Below, one piece after another: positions 38,843 to 47,796 of a stretch of DNA of 64,000 bases. A program made the translations under genes and the position numbers. The number at the start of each line of letters is the position of its first letter. Position 1 is the first letter of the stretch. This DNA comes from Providencia huaxiensis (GTDB lineage Bacteria; Pseudomonadota; Gammaproteobacteria; Enterobacterales; Enterobacteriaceae), in the NCBI RefSeq assembly GCF_002843235.3, contig NZ_CP031123.2, forward strand, positions 2,542,001 to 2,606,000. Direction: 5' to 3'. A model generated the notes under the pieces. It did not search any database. It saw only the letters and a list, made by a program, of their open reading frames with translations, and was not told where the DNA came from.

Positions 38843-40168
38843 ATGACAATGACCAAAGACCAATTGAAAGCCATCGTCTGCGAAACAATTGCATCCCATA
38901 AAGGGGATATCAAAAAATTAGCAGAAGATATTTGGGCAGAGCCAGAGCTAGGCTACAAAGAAACGAAAACAGCAAAAAAAGTGGAAGCCGCATTTTCTGC
39001 ATTAGGCGTTAATTACCGAAACCAACTCGCATTAACAGGGGTTAAGGCACGTCTAAAAGGTGGAAAAGGTAGCAAATATAGCATTGCTGTGATTGGTGAG
39101 CTCGACGCGATTATTTGTGCTGAACACCCAGAGGCCGATGATTTAACGGGTGCAGCCCATTGCTGTGGGCACAATGCGCAAATAGCCAATATGATGGCTG
39201 TGACTATTGGTCTGGTTAAGTCAGGTGCTATGCAATACCTCGCGGGAGACGTCGTTCCTTTCGCCGTTCCCGCTGAGGAATATGTTGAACTGGCTTATCG
39301 TAATAAACTGATTGAACAAGGAAAAATTAGTTATATCGGCGGTAAGCCAGAGCTGATATCCCTTGGCGAATTTGATGATGTCGATATGGCTATGCAAATT
39401 CATTTAACCAGCGTCAAACCTGAGCGTGATACTGGTTTTATTGAAATGTCGACCACCACCAATGGGTTTATTGGCAAGTTGATTAATTACAAAGGGACTG
39501 CATCCCATGCAGCGGCAGCACCTCACTTGGGTGTCAATGCCCTCAATGCCGCAATGATGGGGATCATGGGAGTAAATGCTATTCGCGAAACTTTCCAAGA
39601 AAAAGATTACATTCGTTTCCATCCGATCATCACGCAAGGCGGTGATTTGGTCAATGTCACCCCAAGTGATGTCCGTATGGAAAGTTATGTTCGAGCGTCA
39701 AATGTCCCAGCAATGATTGATGCGAATGAACGTATTACTCGCGCACTTGTTGCTGGCGCAATGTCTGTTGGTGCAGAGGTAGAAGTTAAAGATTTACCGG
39801 GTTACCTTCCATTATATAACAACGATACATTGAACAGTTTATTGCAACAAAATGCCCACAGCTTGATTGGCGAAGAAAATGTTTGGATTGCTGGGCACAT
39901 GACTGGAAGCACGGATACAGGGGACTTATCACATATTATGCCAGTGAGTCACCCATGGATTGGTGCAATTCGTGGTGGGTTGCATGGTAAAGATTACGTT
40001 GTTTTTGATGATGATATGGCCTATATCCGCCCTGCTCAAATGATGGCAATGGCAATTATTGACCTGTTATTTGATGATGCGTCCCAAGCTAATGAGATGT
40101 TAGCTGATTACACCCCATTAATGAGCAAAGAGGAATACCTCTCATTTATTGGCTCTTTTAAGAACTAA
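38843..40168 (+). CDS. M20-family amidohydrolase (AbgB-like)
   Basis: The 441-residue zinc peptidase/amidohydrolase of clan MH has a metal site from GELDAI, HCCGHNAQ, PAEEY, QIHLT and GGLHG near the C-terminus. A lid domain (GTASHAAAAPHLGVNAL) interrupts the catalytic domain. Relatives cleave N-acyl amino acids, aminobenzoyl-glutamate (AbgB) or small peptides. Start 38843 follows AGGAAA. It is third in an operon with two membrane proteins; a terminator ends the transcript. The substrate is not known. Confidence 0.8.
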   Translation: MTMTKDQLKAIVCETIASHKGDIKKLAEDIWAEPELGYKETKTAKKVEAAFSALGVNYRNQLALTGVKARLKGGKGSKYSIAVIGELDAIICAEHPEADDLTGAAHCCGHNAQIANMMAVTIGLVKSGAMQYLAGDVVPFAVPAEEYVELAYRNKLIEQGKISYIGGKPELISLGEFDDVDMAMQIHLTSVKPERDTGFIEMSTTTNGFIGKLINYKGTASHAAAAPHLGVNALNAAMMGIMGVNAIRETFQEKDYIRFHPIITQGGDLVNVTPSDVRMESYVRASNVPAMIDANERITRALVAGAMSVGAEVEVKDLPGYLPLYNNDTLNSLLQQNAHSLIGEENVWIAGHMTGSTDTGDLSHIMPVSHPWIGAIRGGLHGKDYVVFDDDMAYIRPAQMMAMAIIDLLFDDASQANEMLADYTPLMSKEEYLSFIGSFKN

Positions 40169-40178
40169 TTATTAAAAC

Positions 40179-40216
40179 ATTCCCCTTATTGCTATGTTCA
40201 TTATAATAAGGGGAAT
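40179..40216 (+). terminator. Hairpin terminator after the first M20 gene
   Basis: Twelve-bp perfect stem ATTCCCCTTATT (40179-40190) with 40205-40216 and a 14-nt loop, then ATGATTTTTAG. Confidence 0.75.
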
Positions 40217-40740
40217 ATGATTTTTAGCTTTTATCCCACTTTTAAAATTTTTTCTTCGCATTAATTTAATTTCTTTTTACATTGGCCATTTCATTTAAAA
40301 CAATTCCTAAAATCATGCCTCTCCCCCCTACTTTAAATAAAAAATTTAACTTAAACCCTACTCATGCTCACTTTAAAATGCAAATATTCCCAACATTAAA
40401 AACATACCCATAACCTATTGATATAAATAGACTTAATAAGTTAAGCACTCTTTATATTATTGTTTTAATAAATTACCATCCTTATTATTCATGAGCCATG
40501 CAATACTGATATGATATAAATACGATCTCCGTCACGCTCACTTTTTTAATATCCACGTTAAAATTCACTCTATAAATTGATAGATAAAGAATAACGAGTA
40601 GAAGTAGAAATCATCCTATTTCTGAATCTAATTTTTAAAATACACATAAATTAAATGAGCGCGCTGTTCATTATTCCATGCTCACACCAGGGGCCCTTTA
40701 ACAGCATTAAAAATGCTTTCTGTATACGGGATAAAACGTA
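40217..40740. other. Intergenic region between the two M20 genes
   Basis: About 520 bp, AT-rich, no convincing gene. It holds the promoter of the second amidohydrolase, which is therefore a separate transcription unit. No clear operator found; a CysB-type target site is possible but cannot be read reliably. Confidence 0.5.
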
Positions 40741-41919
40741 ATGACCAACAAATACAATATCAGTGAAAAGCTCTTTGCTTTAGAAACGTTTAGCAAAAAA
40801 ACACGTCAGGATTTACATAAAATCCCTGAATTGTCTGGGCAAGAATTCAAAACCTCACAATATTGCCGTGAATTGATGGAAAGCTTTGGCTATAACATTC
40901 GTTTATTTGAAGGCTACACAGGCTTTACCGCTGATTTGATTGTCGACCCAACCAAGCGCTTAATTGCCTATCGTACCGACATCGATGGCCTTGAAATGCC
41001 TGATTTAACGTGCAATGAACACAGTTCTGTCCATGAGGGTTGCGCTCATAACTGTGGCCATGATACCCACATGACCATCGCCTTAACAGCAGCTAAATAC
41101 CTCAGTGTGAACCGTTCTGAACTCACCCATAACGTCCGTTTTATCTTCCAGATGGCTGAAGAAGATATGCGCGTACCAGGTGCTAACAAAATGGTCGAAA
41201 TGGGCTGTATGGAAGGCGTTGACGAGGTTTACGGTCTACACAATGATGCGGCCTTTGAAACGGGTTATATTAAATTCAATTCAGGGGTTATGTCCTCTTA
41301 TGGCTCAGCGTGGACACTAGATGTCCACGGTGTTTCTGCTCACGGCTCAACCCCTCATAAAGGGTTAGATGCTATCCGCGAAGCAACGCGTATCATCGAT
41401 TATATGGACTACATTGTTGCCAAAAAAACCGATCCTTTCAGCCCTGCCGTATTTGGTTGTGGCATGATTAACGGGGGAACCATCCCAAATGCGCTGGCAG
41501 ATCATGTTCAGGCACGCGGAACCATCCGTTCAATGGATGAAGAAACGGACAAAATATTAAAAGCCAGCTTCAATGAAATTGTGGCTCGTAGTGAAGCCGG
41601 CGGGTTTAAAACAACACTGGAAGCCAGCGGGTATCCTGCTGTTGTCAACCACCCACAAGCAGCCAAAGTCATTTATGATGCCGCAGCCGCCTTTTTACCA
41701 ATTGAGCATATTGATTCAAATGGTAAGCCAATGACTGGAAGTGAAGATTTCAGTTATATGATCAATGCCACTAAAGGTAAACTCGGTGCCATGTACTTTT
41801 TAGGAAGTGGTAATCAAGCAAAAGGGATTAATAATTACTTACATGCAAACCCTTATTTTGTTGATGACGACTGTTTGCTGATTGGCGCTCAAATTTTTAT
41901 TAATATTGCCACTCGTTAG
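40741..41919 (+). CDS. M20-family amidohydrolase (HipO/AbgA-like)
   Basis: The 392-residue zinc hydrolase has the standard layout: RQDLHKIPELSGQE near residue 20, YRTDIDGLEM, HNCGHDTHM (metal ligands), MAEEDMRVPG (catalytic Glu), the lid DVHGVSAHGSTPHKG, GSEDFSYM and the final YLHANPYFVDDD with the last metal His. It is related to hippurate hydrolases and N-acetyl-diaminopimelate/cysteine deacetylases. It differs clearly from the M20 protein at 38843, so the two could act as a heterodimer like AbgAB or on successive substrates. A strong terminator follows. Confidence 0.85.
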   Translation: MTNKYNISEKLFALETFSKKTRQDLHKIPELSGQEFKTSQYCRELMESFGYNIRLFEGYTGFTADLIVDPTKRLIAYRTDIDGLEMPDLTCNEHSSVHEGCAHNCGHDTHMTIALTAAKYLSVNRSELTHNVRFIFQMAEEDMRVPGANKMVEMGCMEGVDEVYGLHNDAAFETGYIKFNSGVMSSYGSAWTLDVHGVSAHGSTPHKGLDAIREATRIIDYMDYIVAKKTDPFSPAVFGCGMINGGTIPNALADHVQARGTIRSMDEETDKILKASFNEIVARSEAGGFKTTLEASGYPAVVNHPQAAKVIYDAAAAFLPIEHIDSNGKPMTGSEDFSYMINATKGKLGAMYFLGSGNQAKGINNYLHANPYFVDDDCLLIGAQIFINIATR

Positions 41920-41946
41920 AATAAATATAATACACACAGTAATACT

Positions 41947-41982
41947 AAAGCCGAGTAAATCTCCTATTACTCGGCTTTTTTC
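41947..41982 (+). terminator. Rho-independent terminator
   Basis: Twelve-bp perfect stem AAAGCCGAGTAA (41947-41958) with 41967-41978, 8-nt loop and a T run, between the M20 gene and the convergent LysR gene. Confidence 0.9.
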
Positions 41983-42001
41983 TTAATCATCCGCAGATAA
42001 G

Positions 42002-42979
42002 TCATAGCTCAGGCAATTCTCTATATAACCTATCTTTCTCACTTTGTTCTGTAGGTACCCATTGGTTCGGTTGATGAATATAATTCAAATCAAGGTGAGG
42101 TGCGTAATGAGAGATAAAATCATACATATAATCTTTTAGGTGCATGTGCCGATTAATGCAAACATGTGTATAACTTGGCTTGACTAAGTGGCTAATATCA
42201 ATACAGCGTAATGCCTCACTATCTTCCTCTGGGTCAAAAGCTACGGTTGAAATAATACCGACCCCAGCACCGCGTTTTACATAGTATTTAATAATTTCAG
42301 TATCTACGGCAGTTAAAACAACATTTGGCGTTAATTTATGTTGATAAAAGACTTGGTCGAGCTTCGAATGCCCTGTAAAACCAAATACATAGGTAATTAG
42401 TGGGTAGCCCGCAAGGTCTTCAATCCTAAGCTGTTCACATTGAGCCAATGGGTGGTCATGTGGAACAATAATACTGCGAGACCATTGATAACAAGGCATT
42501 ACCAATAAATCATCATAAAGATGCATCGACTCGGTCGCAATGGCAAAGTCCACATCGCCATTATTCACCATCTCTGCAATTTGAGCTGGCGCACCTTGGT
42601 GAAAATGCAAAGAGATATTAGGGTAACGTGCGTTAAAACGCTCAATCACTTGCGGTAATTTATAACGGATCTGGGTATGGGTTGTTGCAATATGCAAGTT
42701 CTGTTTTATCGTCGTATCTTCATGAGAAACAATACTTTTTATTTTATCGAACTGAGCAAGAATATCACACGCGACATGATGAACTTTTTCGCCAATCGGG
42801 CTCAGAGACAATAAGTTATTATTTTTCCGATTGAATAATGAAACGTTCAGCTCATCTTCCAATATTTTAAGTTGCTTACTCACCGTTGGCTGAGAGGTAT
42901 ACAGTTTTTCAGCCGCATTAGTGATATTGAAATCACTTTTGACCACTTCAACAAAGCTTTTAAGCTGACTAATGTTCAT
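42002..42979 (-). CDS. CysB/Cbl-like LysR-family regulator
   Basis: The product is 325 residues (MNISQL start; a start five codons earlier is possible). It follows E. coli CysB along its length: ITNAAEKLYTSQPTVSKQ in the DNA-binding domain, LHIATTHTQIRYKLP, LHFHQGAPAQIAE, DFAIATESMHLYDDL, YPLITYVFGFTGHS and YMYDFI..YAPHL. CysB and Cbl activate sulfur-scavenging genes in response to acetylserine or sulfate starvation. It is convergent with the second M20 gene, so it may link that hydrolase and the carrier operon to sulfur supply. A degraded partial copy lies at 57852-58113. Confidence 0.85.
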   Translation of the reverse strand: MNISQLKSFVEVVKSDFNITNAAEKLYTSQPTVSKQLKILEDELNVSLFNRKNNNLLSLSPIGEKVHHVACDILAQFDKIKSIVSHEDTTIKQNLHIATTHTQIRYKLPQVIERFNARYPNISLHFHQGAPAQIAEMVNNGDVDFAIATESMHLYDDLLVMPCYQWSRSIIVPHDHPLAQCEQLRIEDLAGYPLITYVFGFTGHSKLDQVFYQHKLTPNVVLTAVDTEIIKYYVKRGAGVGIISTVAFDPEEDSEALRCIDISHLVKPSYTHVCINRHMHLKDYMYDFISHYAPHLDLNYIHQPNQWVPTEQSEKDRLYRELPEL

Positions 42980-43367
42980 TGCTGGGGTATCCAATGTAAA
43001 ATGGACTAAAAATAAGATTTAAAAAATATAGCTGTATTGTGCGCTTATTATACCATAAGCAACCGTCCAGCTAGAAGCATCCTTTTAGCATTGCTGAGCT
43101 CGCATTTACATTTTTCACAAGATCCCCAAATAATACCGTTTTTATTTTCCCCATAGAAACAAAATACCGCTATCACCATAGCAGTATATGTAAACTGAAC
43201 ATACTTTTTTATAAAACAGACAGATATTAAAAATAAGTATAGAGAAAATTAGTCATTGGTGTTGCCATCTTCTTTGATGTCTTCATCAAATATAAAAATG
43301 ATTATGTCTACATATAATTATTTTTAATAGCTTCTCTTTTAAGAAGCTATTAATTTTAATATTCTGC
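42980..43367. other. Intergenic region, CysB-like gene to MrpJ-like gene
   Basis: About 390 bp without a convincing gene. A hairpin AATAGCTTCT/AGAAGCTATT (43326-43351) just downstream of the MrpJ-like stop codon probably ends the fimbrial operon. Confidence 0.5.
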
Positions 43368-43616
43368 TTATAATGGGTAGCTCATATCAGCCTCACGCCC
43401 CAAAAAGTAATTTAAATCACACTCCAGTATATTTGCAAATATACATAAACGATAAATAGTGAAATTCTGTGTTCCTCTTTCATAGCGTGAAATTTGTTGT
43501 TGGCTCAAGCCTGATTTTTTCCCTAGTGTACTCGCAGACCAACCGAAAAGAAGACGGCGTTTACGAACCTGCTGCCCAATAAAACTATTAGAAATTTCAG
43601 TGTTATATACGTTCAT
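43368..43616 (-). CDS. MrpJ-like XRE-family helix-turn-helix regulator
   Basis: The 82-residue protein is almost entirely an HTH_3 domain (IGQQVRKRRLLFGWSASTLG, then SGLSQQQISRYERG). The SQQQISRYERG motif is that of Proteus MrpJ and paralogues, small regulators encoded at the end of fimbrial operons that repress motility when fimbriae are made. It is the last gene of the minus-strand fimbrial cluster. Because the operon is damaged upstream, its expression may be altered. Confidence 0.8.
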   Translation of the reverse strand: MNVYNTEISNSFIGQQVRKRRLLFGWSASTLGKKSGLSQQQISRYERGTQNFTIYRLCIFANILECDLNYFLGREADMSYPL

Positions 43617-43829
43617 ACGTACTGTCCTAATTATAATGACACTATTATTTTTAGTGTTGTAGCCTTAAAATTTAACGCCCTGACATGCTATAAAAAAGCG
43701 TATTCGAGATTTACAACCTCAAATAAACTTATATTTCTCAAATAAAAACAAATCATAAACTCATATAATAAAAGTTATTAAACCATTACTATCAATTTAA
43801 TTAATAAACTATTATGTTTTATATTAAAA

Positions 43830-44360
43830 TTAACGATAATTAACACTAAACTCTGCATTTACATTCACTTTACCGTTAGTGATATCACTCGTCTTAATTA
43901 ATGCACCATTATAAGTTAATAATTGTTCACTACTTGATGAATTGAAACGCCATGTCACCACTTTGCCTGAAGGGTTCTGAATTTCACCATTTGTGGACTT
44001 AATACGCAGTGCTATTCCTTTCGCTGAATCTTGGCTCGTGGAATCTAATGCAAAATAATCCGCATTAAAACTATCTGGAGTACCACTCATCGAAACATCA
44101 GCAACGGCGGCTGACTCACAATTTTGTAGTTTAATCGTAAATGGTTTCTCAGCTACAACACTTCCAGAAGGATAACTCACCGGCACATTGACCTTTTTAA
44201 AATCAACAGTCTGATCTTTTGATCCGGTATCAACCTCGCATCCCATTAATTTTATTTTGCCTTTAATCTGAACAGAAGCATCCAAAGCCAGTGCTCCTGA
44301 TGAAACGAAGCTTATACCTGCGACTAAAACAGTTCTCCTAAATAAACAGCTTATGTTCAT
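43830..44360 (-). CDS. Fimbrial subunit (pilin-domain protein), paralogue 4
   Basis: The 176-residue protein has a Sec signal peptide (cleavage after GALA), then a chaperone-usher pilin domain with two cysteines (MGCEVD and LQNCES) and a penultimate Tyr (SVNYR). It is the last of four related pilin genes downstream of the tip adhesin; the shared pattern is GC(D/E)...(V/I)DF..V. Probably a minor or alternative shaft subunit. Confidence 0.8.
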   Translation of the reverse strand: MNISCLFRRTVLVAGISFVSSGALALDASVQIKGKIKLMGCEVDTGSKDQTVDFKKVNVPVSYPSGSVVAEKPFTIKLQNCESAAVADVSMSGTPDSFNADYFALDSTSQDSAKGIALRIKSTNGEIQNPSGKVVTWRFNSSSSEQLLTYNGALIKTSDITNGKVNVNAEFSVNYR

Positions 44361-44390
44361 CCTCTCTCTCCCATATTAAATAACTATTAT

Positions 44391-44921
44391 TTATTGATAC
44401 CCAATACTGATATCAATACTCGCTTGTGCGAGACCACCGTCAACATTCCCTGTTTTATACAAAGTGGCTTCATAATCTAATGGCTGTGCCGTCGATGACC
44501 ACTCAACAACTGTGCCATCGGGTTTTTGCTTTTTATTTTTATCCCCTTTTACGTTCACACCATAAACCAACCCTTGTGCACTGCCGGTGCCACTATTAAT
44601 TGCAAAGTATTCAGGAAAGCCGGTATCAGCCTTACCAGACATACTCACGGAAACTTTATTAATTGTTCCCGCACAATTAGATAGTTTTAATGAAAATGGT
44701 TGAGTGACCAAGCCAGAAAGACCTGTTCCACTTTTTGTCGTTGTTACTGTTTTAAAATCGATTTCTTGATTCTTACCACTATTTCCAAATTCAACATCAC
44801 ATCCCGTAACGATTGCATTTCCAGTAAAATTTAACGATAAATCACTAGCCGATGAAAATAGAGGGCATAGCGAAAAAACCATGCCAAAAATATAGCAATA
44901 CCTGTACGAATATAATTTCAT
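44391..44921 (-). CDS. Fimbrial subunit, paralogue 3
   Basis: The 176-residue protein has a signal peptide (cleavage near FSSA) and a pilin domain with a cysteine pair (TGCDVEFG and LSNCAG), a DFKTV strand and a C-terminal SIGYQ donor/acceptor strand. Closest to its neighbours in the cluster, so it arose by tandem duplication. Its start is separated from the preceding pilin gene by about 210 bp with no gene. Confidence 0.8.
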   Translation of the reverse strand: MKLYSYRYCYIFGMVFSLCPLFSSASDLSLNFTGNAIVTGCDVEFGNSGKNQEIDFKTVTTTKSGTGLSGLVTQPFSLKLSNCAGTINKVSVSMSGKADTGFPEYFAINSGTGSAQGLVYGVNVKGDKNKKQKPDGTVVEWSSTAQPLDYEATLYKTGNVDGGLAQASIDISIGYQ

Positions 44922-45133
44922 AATCAGTCCAAATAATAATCGCAGATCAAAACTAACGAATAATGATGCTAGTTCTTGAATTAATCATTGCCTTATAACA
45001 TGCATATAAATTATTGAATCACTTCTACAAAAAAAATAGATAAACTAAACTTTCTTTGTCGTTTTAAGAAAATAAAACGACAATGTTATCAGTTATTTTA
45101 AATATCTATAAAACCATTCAATATATTAGTATT

Positions 45134-45676
45134 TTATTTATATGCTACGCTAACTTCGGCAACTGAACGAACATCTCCCCCGGTTATCGCATCTAACGTT
45201 TTAACTAATTCAGCACGATAAGGTAAAGTCACGCTAGCCCCTGAAAGGCTTCCCCAAACAACCGTGTCACCAACTGGCTTCTGGACTTTTTCTCCACCGG
45301 TTGTCTTTGCAATAATTTTAACGCCTACGCCTTTAGACATGTTTGCACCTTTATCAATCGCAAACAGCTCTCCACCAGCCATATCAGTATCAGCAGTACC
45401 TTTCATTGAAACATCAATACCTTTTAAATCTGCACAATTTTGAAATTGCAGATTAAAATCCTTTTTAGCTATTGAGCTTCCTTTAACCGCATTTTTAACT
45501 ACAGTAACATCCGAAAAATCAACTAATTGGTCTTTACCTGTGCCTGTTGAAATATCACACCCCGCCAACTTTATTGTTGCTTTCAATGTTAATGTTGCAT
45601 CAGCCGCTTGTGCACCTGAAGTTAAAGCAATACCCGTCATAGCGCCCATTAGCGCTAATAGAAAATTTTTCTTCAT
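45134..45676 (-). CDS. Fimbrial subunit, paralogue 2
   Basis: The 180-residue protein has signal peptide MKKNFLLALMGAM...AQA, a pilin domain with AGCDISTG and FQNCAD cysteines, and a terminal SVAYK. Same fold and spacing as the other three. Probable structural fimbrial subunit exported by the usher. Confidence 0.82.
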   Translation of the reverse strand: MKKNFLLALMGAMTGIALTSGAQAADATLTLKATIKLAGCDISTGTGKDQLVDFSDVTVVKNAVKGSSIAKKDFNLQFQNCADLKGIDVSMKGTADTDMAGGELFAIDKGANMSKGVGVKIIAKTTGGEKVQKPVGDTVVWGSLSGASVTLPYRAELVKTLDAITGGDVRSVAEVSVAYK

Positions 45677-45734
45677 TTATATAGCCCTTAATTCAATATT
45701 ATTAGTAATAATATTTTTATATATGGATACTCTA

Positions 45735-46298
45735 TTAATTATATTTTACAGTGACATTCACAAGCCCAGTAATTGCCCCCGCAGTTACTGCACCAGTTTT
45801 ATATAATGTCGCTTTAAAAGGAATATTATTCGCTGTTGCTGTTTTTGCCCATAAAACCTCTTTCCCTGGTGACTGAACCGTTTTTGCTGTATCAGTTCCT
45901 TTAATACCAACCGCTAAACCACCAGCTTTACCAGCCCCCTCATCAATAGAATAGTAATCAGCAAAGCCCGTCACAGCTTTGGTTGTATCCATGACTAAAC
46001 TAATATTTTTAAGATTCGCACAACTAGTGAAATCTAAAGAGAAATCCACATCTTTTAAGGCTGAACTCCCTGTTCCCCCCGCTGTCGCTTTAGCTAAATC
46101 CACAGTACCAAAAGCGATCGCTTTTGTTTTACTACTCGCTGAAATATCGCATCCTGTTACTGTTACATTTCCACTAAAGTTCAACGTAATATCCGCTGCA
46201 TGTACTGCACCACTGACTGCAATCAATAATGATAAAGCCCCCACTTTTTTCATTGTTGACCACGGGAAATTACGACTATTTTCCATTGCATTACTCAT
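45735..46298 (-). CDS. Fimbrial subunit, paralogue 1
   Basis: The product is about 187 residues. The start at 46298 is used because GGAG lies ten bases upstream; it gives an extended N-region before the signal core (MKKVGALSLLIAV, cleavage after VHA). A start at the internal MKK (46253) is possible. The pilin domain has TGCDISAS and FTSCAN cysteines and ends VTVKYN. It lies 20 bp after the adhesin stop. Confidence 0.78.
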   Translation of the reverse strand: MSNAMENSRNFPWSTMKKVGALSLLIAVSGAVHAADITLNFSGNVTVTGCDISASSKTKAIAFGTVDLAKATAGGTGSSALKDVDFSLDFTSCANLKNISLVMDTTKAVTGFADYYSIDEGAGKAGGLAVGIKGTDTAKTVQSPGKEVLWAKTATANNIPFKATLYKTGAVTAGAITGLVNVTVKYN

Positions 46299-46318
46299 AA
46301 TAGTTATCTCCATTGTTA

Positions 46319-47002
46319 TTATCTAAAGTCTAAACGCACAGTTACAATTGATGAATATTTACCAAGCGCAGGAGCTAGACCAGTACTACTGAAAGGATAA
46401 GTTTTGATTGTTACCGAACCATTTTGATTAGCATCTAATTGCAAAGGGAGTTTCCCTGTAGTCGGTGTTAAGCGGCCATTAGGCCCTTCTATTGCAATAG
46501 CAATATCTTTATTATCCGTACTAAAGCCATCAGTAGTGCTATTTGGGTCAGCAGTACCAATAAAGCGCATATCTAAATTTGCATAAGCATCCATATTTGA
46601 GCACTTCAAACTCAATGTTTTAGACTGCGGTACTACACCTGCGGGCATTCCTCCTTTACCTGCTGTGACGAAATTTCGCTGAGGAATATCATTAAACGGA
46701 ATCGATATACTCTGACCCGCATTAATTTCACAGGACTGCGGGGCTGTAATGTCAACACTAATACCTACAGTAGCAATAGCAGGTCCATTCTGCTGAGGGG
46801 CATTATTTGCAAACAGAGTATAAAAATCTGGAATACTAAAAGTCGTACGACCAACAAATGGTTTCCTTATATAAAGATCCATTCTTCCGGTACCACCACT
46901 AGTTATAGTCTGCCTTATTCGACTTCTACCAAATTGGTTAAGCTCCGTATTTGGGCATACCCCTTCAGAGGTATAATTAGAAACACTTCTGAATGGAACT
47001 TC
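46319..47002 (-). pseudogene. Fimbrial tip adhesin, C-terminal part separated by the IS1 insertion
   Basis: The minus-strand frame is open from the IS edge at 47002 to the stop at 46319, about 225 codons. It carries the end of the adhesin domain (CPNTELNQFGRS, GGTGRMDLYIRKPF) and a pilin domain (PQSCEINAG, LKCSN) with a C-terminal VRLDFR strand. Translation from ATG 46882 alone would give a protein without signal peptide. Joined across one copy of the 8-bp duplication to 47789-48225 it restores a single 370-residue frame with no other defect. Confidence 0.88.
46995..47002. repeat. Target-site duplication of IS copy 1, left
   Basis: GGAACTTC directly abuts the IS at 47003 and is repeated at 47789-47796. 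Confidence 0.92.
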
Positions 47003-47061
47003 GGTCGAGTATTCAATGAGTTGATAATGGGGTAAACTGAGCTTTTCTGTTGAGGTTTAGT

Positions 47062-47337
47062 ATGGCTACCATTTCAGTAAAATGCCGATTCTGTGGGTTA
47101 ACCGACCCTGTTAAAAAACATGGCACCGGCAATGGAGGTCATCCCCGTTATCGCTGTCAGGCCTGTTGCCGCACTTTTCAACTCGATTATACCTACAACG
47201 CTTGTCAGCCCGGCATCAAAGAGCAAGTGGTTGAGCTTGCCATGAATAATGCGGGTATTCGTGACACCGCTAGGGCATTACATATCAGTATCAATGCCGT
47301 CGTCCGCACTTTAAAAAACTCTCGCCACGGAATGTAA
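47062..47337 (+). CDS. insA: IS1-family InsA (copy 1)
   Basis: The 91-residue protein has the length of IS1 InsA. It has the N-terminal zinc finger (CRFCGLTDPVKKHG...YRCQACCRTF) and a helix-turn-helix (IRDTARALHISINAVVRTLK). It binds the IS ends and represses transposition. ATG 47062 is used instead of the TTG four codons earlier. Near the end an AAAAAAC slip site (47313-47319) allows -1 frameshifting into the insB frame to make the InsAB' transposase. Confidence 0.92.
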   Translation: MATISVKCRFCGLTDPVKKHGTGNGGHPRYRCQACCRTFQLDYTYNACQPGIKEQVVELAMNNAGIRDTARALHISINAVVRTLKNSRHGM

Positions 47338-47390
47338 CAACACTGCCCCTAGATAACCTACAAATTCAGCTCATTTGTGAGGTCGATGAG

Positions 47391-47759
47391 ATGTGGTCAT
47401 TTATCGGTAACAAAAAAAGTCAGCGTTGGTTGTGGTATGCATGGGAGCCTCGCTTAAAGCGGATTATCGCTCATGTATTTGGTTCCCGAAGCAAGAAAAC
47501 ACTGGGGAAATTGTTAAAACTGCTGTCTGGGTTCCGTATCGCTTTTTGGTGTACGGATGGTTACAGGGCGTACAAAGAGACACTCCCTAGCGAAAAACAC
47601 ATTTTAGGAAAGCTATATACACAGCGAATTGAGCGTGAAAATCTGACGTTGCGTAACCGATTGAAACGACTTAATCGCAAGACGTTAGGGTATTCAAAAT
47701 CATCCGGCATGCATGACAAGATCATTGGGACTTTCATTGAGCGAGAGTATTACGTTTGA
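47391..47759 (+). CDS. insB: IS1-family InsB transposase part (copy 1)
   Basis: The 122-codon stretch listed begins at an internal ATG; the real transposase is the InsAB' fusion made by -1 slippage at 47313-47319, after which the frame runs directly into LICEVDEMWSF. Catalytic DDE residues are visible: EVDEM, CTDGYRAY and IERENLTLR. No stop or frameshift is seen, so this copy should be active. Confidence 0.92.
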   Translation: MWSFIGNKKSQRWLWYAWEPRLKRIIAHVFGSRSKKTLGKLLKLLSGFRIAFWCTDGYRAYKETLPSEKHILGKLYTQRIERENLTLRNRLKRLNRKTLGYSKSSGMHDKIIGTFIEREYYV

Positions 47760-47788
47760 AATGCCATCAACCCTTTGGATACGTGACC

Positions 47789-47796
47789 GGAACTTC
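47789..47796. repeat. Target-site duplication of IS copy 1, right
   Basis: GGAACTTC, matching 46995-47002. Confidence 0.92.

Larger units (their letters stand above)
47003..47788 (+). mobile_element. IS1-family insertion sequence, copy 1 (786 bp)
   Basis: Imperfect terminal inverted repeats start GGTCGAGTATTCAATGAG (left) and GGTCACGTATCCAAAGGG (right, read inward). It carries insA and a -1 frameshifted insB, and is flanked by 8-bp direct repeats GGAACTTC. It disrupts the fimbrial adhesin. Copy 2 at 52525-53310 has the same length and encodes identical InsA and InsB sequences but is inverted. Confidence 0.93.
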
